A DNA stretch of 64,000 bases. Source: Acidobacteriaceae bacterium (GTDB taxonomy: Bacteria > Acidobacteriota > Terriglobia > Bryobacterales > Bryobacteraceae). Of this stretch, positions 63,496 through 64,000 are shown piece after piece (the first letter of the stretch is position 1; the number at the start of each line of letters is the position of its first letter). A program made the position numbers and the translations under genes. The stretch lies in NCBI GenBank assembly GCA_019240405.1, contig JAFAYL010000063.1:24863-88862 (forward strand), written 5' to 3'. The notes beneath the pieces are model-generated. The model was given only the letters and a program-made list of their open reading frames with translations, did no database searches and was not told the origin of the DNA.

Positions 63496-63657
63496 AAACG
63501 AACTCGCAACACAATTGTATCCTCTGTTATTACTCTTATCAGGTTCGGGCGCTTTAGGCGATTCCCGCGGAAAGTCTCGACGTGATTGATCCATAAATGC
63601 CTGACCTCATCCGCCGCTTCAATGCTGTCATCAGCAGGTACGAAGATCTGTTCCTCG

Positions 63658-64000
63658 TCACCGAACGCGAATCCGATTGACACCAACTATAGTCAGCCTG
63701 TGCGCAAGATCAGTTCCAGCAAGCTTGTGAGACGCTCCCGGTTGAAAGGCCAGCAGGCTGCCCTCGGCCTGAGCGGAGCGGGCGAAACAAAACAACTCCT
63801 GAGTGTTGCTCTGCCGGATACTGTTCTAGGTTCGCGATGCCTTTATCTAGGTCAGCAGAATTCTGTTCTCTTTGGAAGCCGCGTCGATTAGATCCGGATC
63901 GGCCACGCCGGTCAAGCCTTCATCGGATACCGCGGCTGCCCCGTGCCCCAGGTTTCGAAGGTCAGCTACCAGTTCGGTGGGCAGGTTCTCGTCAACCTTG
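63658..64000 (-). pseudogene. Frameshifted DUF5615 (PIN-like) gene relic, runs off window end
   Basis: Reading the minus strand from the window end gives KVDENLPTELVADLRNLGHG and then DEGLTGVADPDLIDAASKEN, the DUF5615 pattern, to a TAG at 63847-63849. The sense continues after a one-base slip as DKGIANLEQYPAEQHSGVVL, then in another frame as FNRERLTSLLELILRTG, and in yet another to the usual ending RLTIVGVNRIRVR and a TGA at 63658. At least three frame changes mean a decayed gene (or sequencing errors). The start is only a few codons beyond the window. DUF5615 proteins pair with DUF433 antitoxin-like genes, which would lie outside. Confidence 0.75.

Noticed and set aside
63486..63686. 66-residue minus-strand ORF upstream of tRNA-Gly
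   Set aside because: Runs into the tRNA gene and overlaps the relic's end; no ribosome site or homology recognised.
63586..63891. 101-residue plus-strand ORF near the window end
   Set aside because: Antisense to the DUF5615 relic; its open frame is explained by the decayed gene's codon bias.

Overview
The window is a GC-rich (mid-to-high fifties percent by eye), gene-dense bacterial chromosome segment with no insertion sequence, prophage or CRISPR array that I could see. Protein families and style suggest Acidobacteriota, most likely the Solibacter/Bryobacter group: a DUF6599-type protein, DUF2934, large secreted proteins built from putative-Ig and tail-fibre-like repeats, a Cys-rich DsbA-like protein, and an actinobacteria-like kinase/FHA/wall-synthesis operon. 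This placement is inference from gene content, not from a marker gene.

Region 1 (1-12756, + strand) is a surface polysaccharide/glycan locus: two family-4 glycosyltransferases (the first cut by the window edge), a UDP-sugar epimerase, a DegT aminotransferase, a PglD/NeuD acyltransferase fused to a FemAB/GNAT domain, a Cys-motif protein, a membrane PglF-type 4,6-dehydratase, an ATP-grasp enzyme, a PglC-type phosphoglycosyl transferase, a PIG-L deacetylase and a HAD phosphatase. Dehydratase, aminotransferase, acetyltransferase and initiating transferase together are the set needed to make and load a bacillosamine-like diamino sugar.

Region 2 (12757-32052) is mixed: a secreted glycosidase-like protein, a 1118-residue secreted protein with tail-fibre-like repeats and a pectate-lyase-like part, a small ORF and a TPR protein with near-identical leaders, a GH20 hexosaminidase, a hairpin-rich intergenic stretch, a DUF6599-type protein overlapping secA, a Phd/VapC toxin-antitoxin pair with palindromic operator candidates, a kelch-type secreted protein, an M61 peptidase, a dienelactone hydrolase and a CHAD protein.

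Region 3 (32102-48438) holds two divergent transketolases, an orphan 885-residue secreted protein, pgsA and a RodZ-like gene (convergent, overlapping), a glutaminyl-cyclase-like M28 protein, a PAS histidine kinase with response regulator, a second M28 peptidase, a DsbA-like protein and a two-subunit molybdenum hydroxylase.

Region 4 (48435-57105, - strand) is the most striking part. It is a tightly overlapping operon, read as FHA protein -> 31-residue membrane micro-ORF -> PP2C phosphatase with a C-terminal beta-helix -> Ser/Thr kinase with TPR-like C-terminus -> a single polypeptide fusing a SEDS (RodA/FtsW) glycosyltransferase to a class B penicillin-binding transpeptidase -> FhaA-like protein. 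It mirrors the mycobacterial pknB-pbpA-rodA-pstP-fhaB-fhaA locus, but with the wall polymerase and crosslinker fused.

Region 5 (57280-64000) has an O-methyltransferase, a DUF2934 protein, a 1534-residue secreted propeller protein with Asn-Pro-Asn-Ile-Ser repeats and Ig domains, tRNA-Gly and tRNA-Thr, and a frameshifted DUF5615 relic that runs off the window end.
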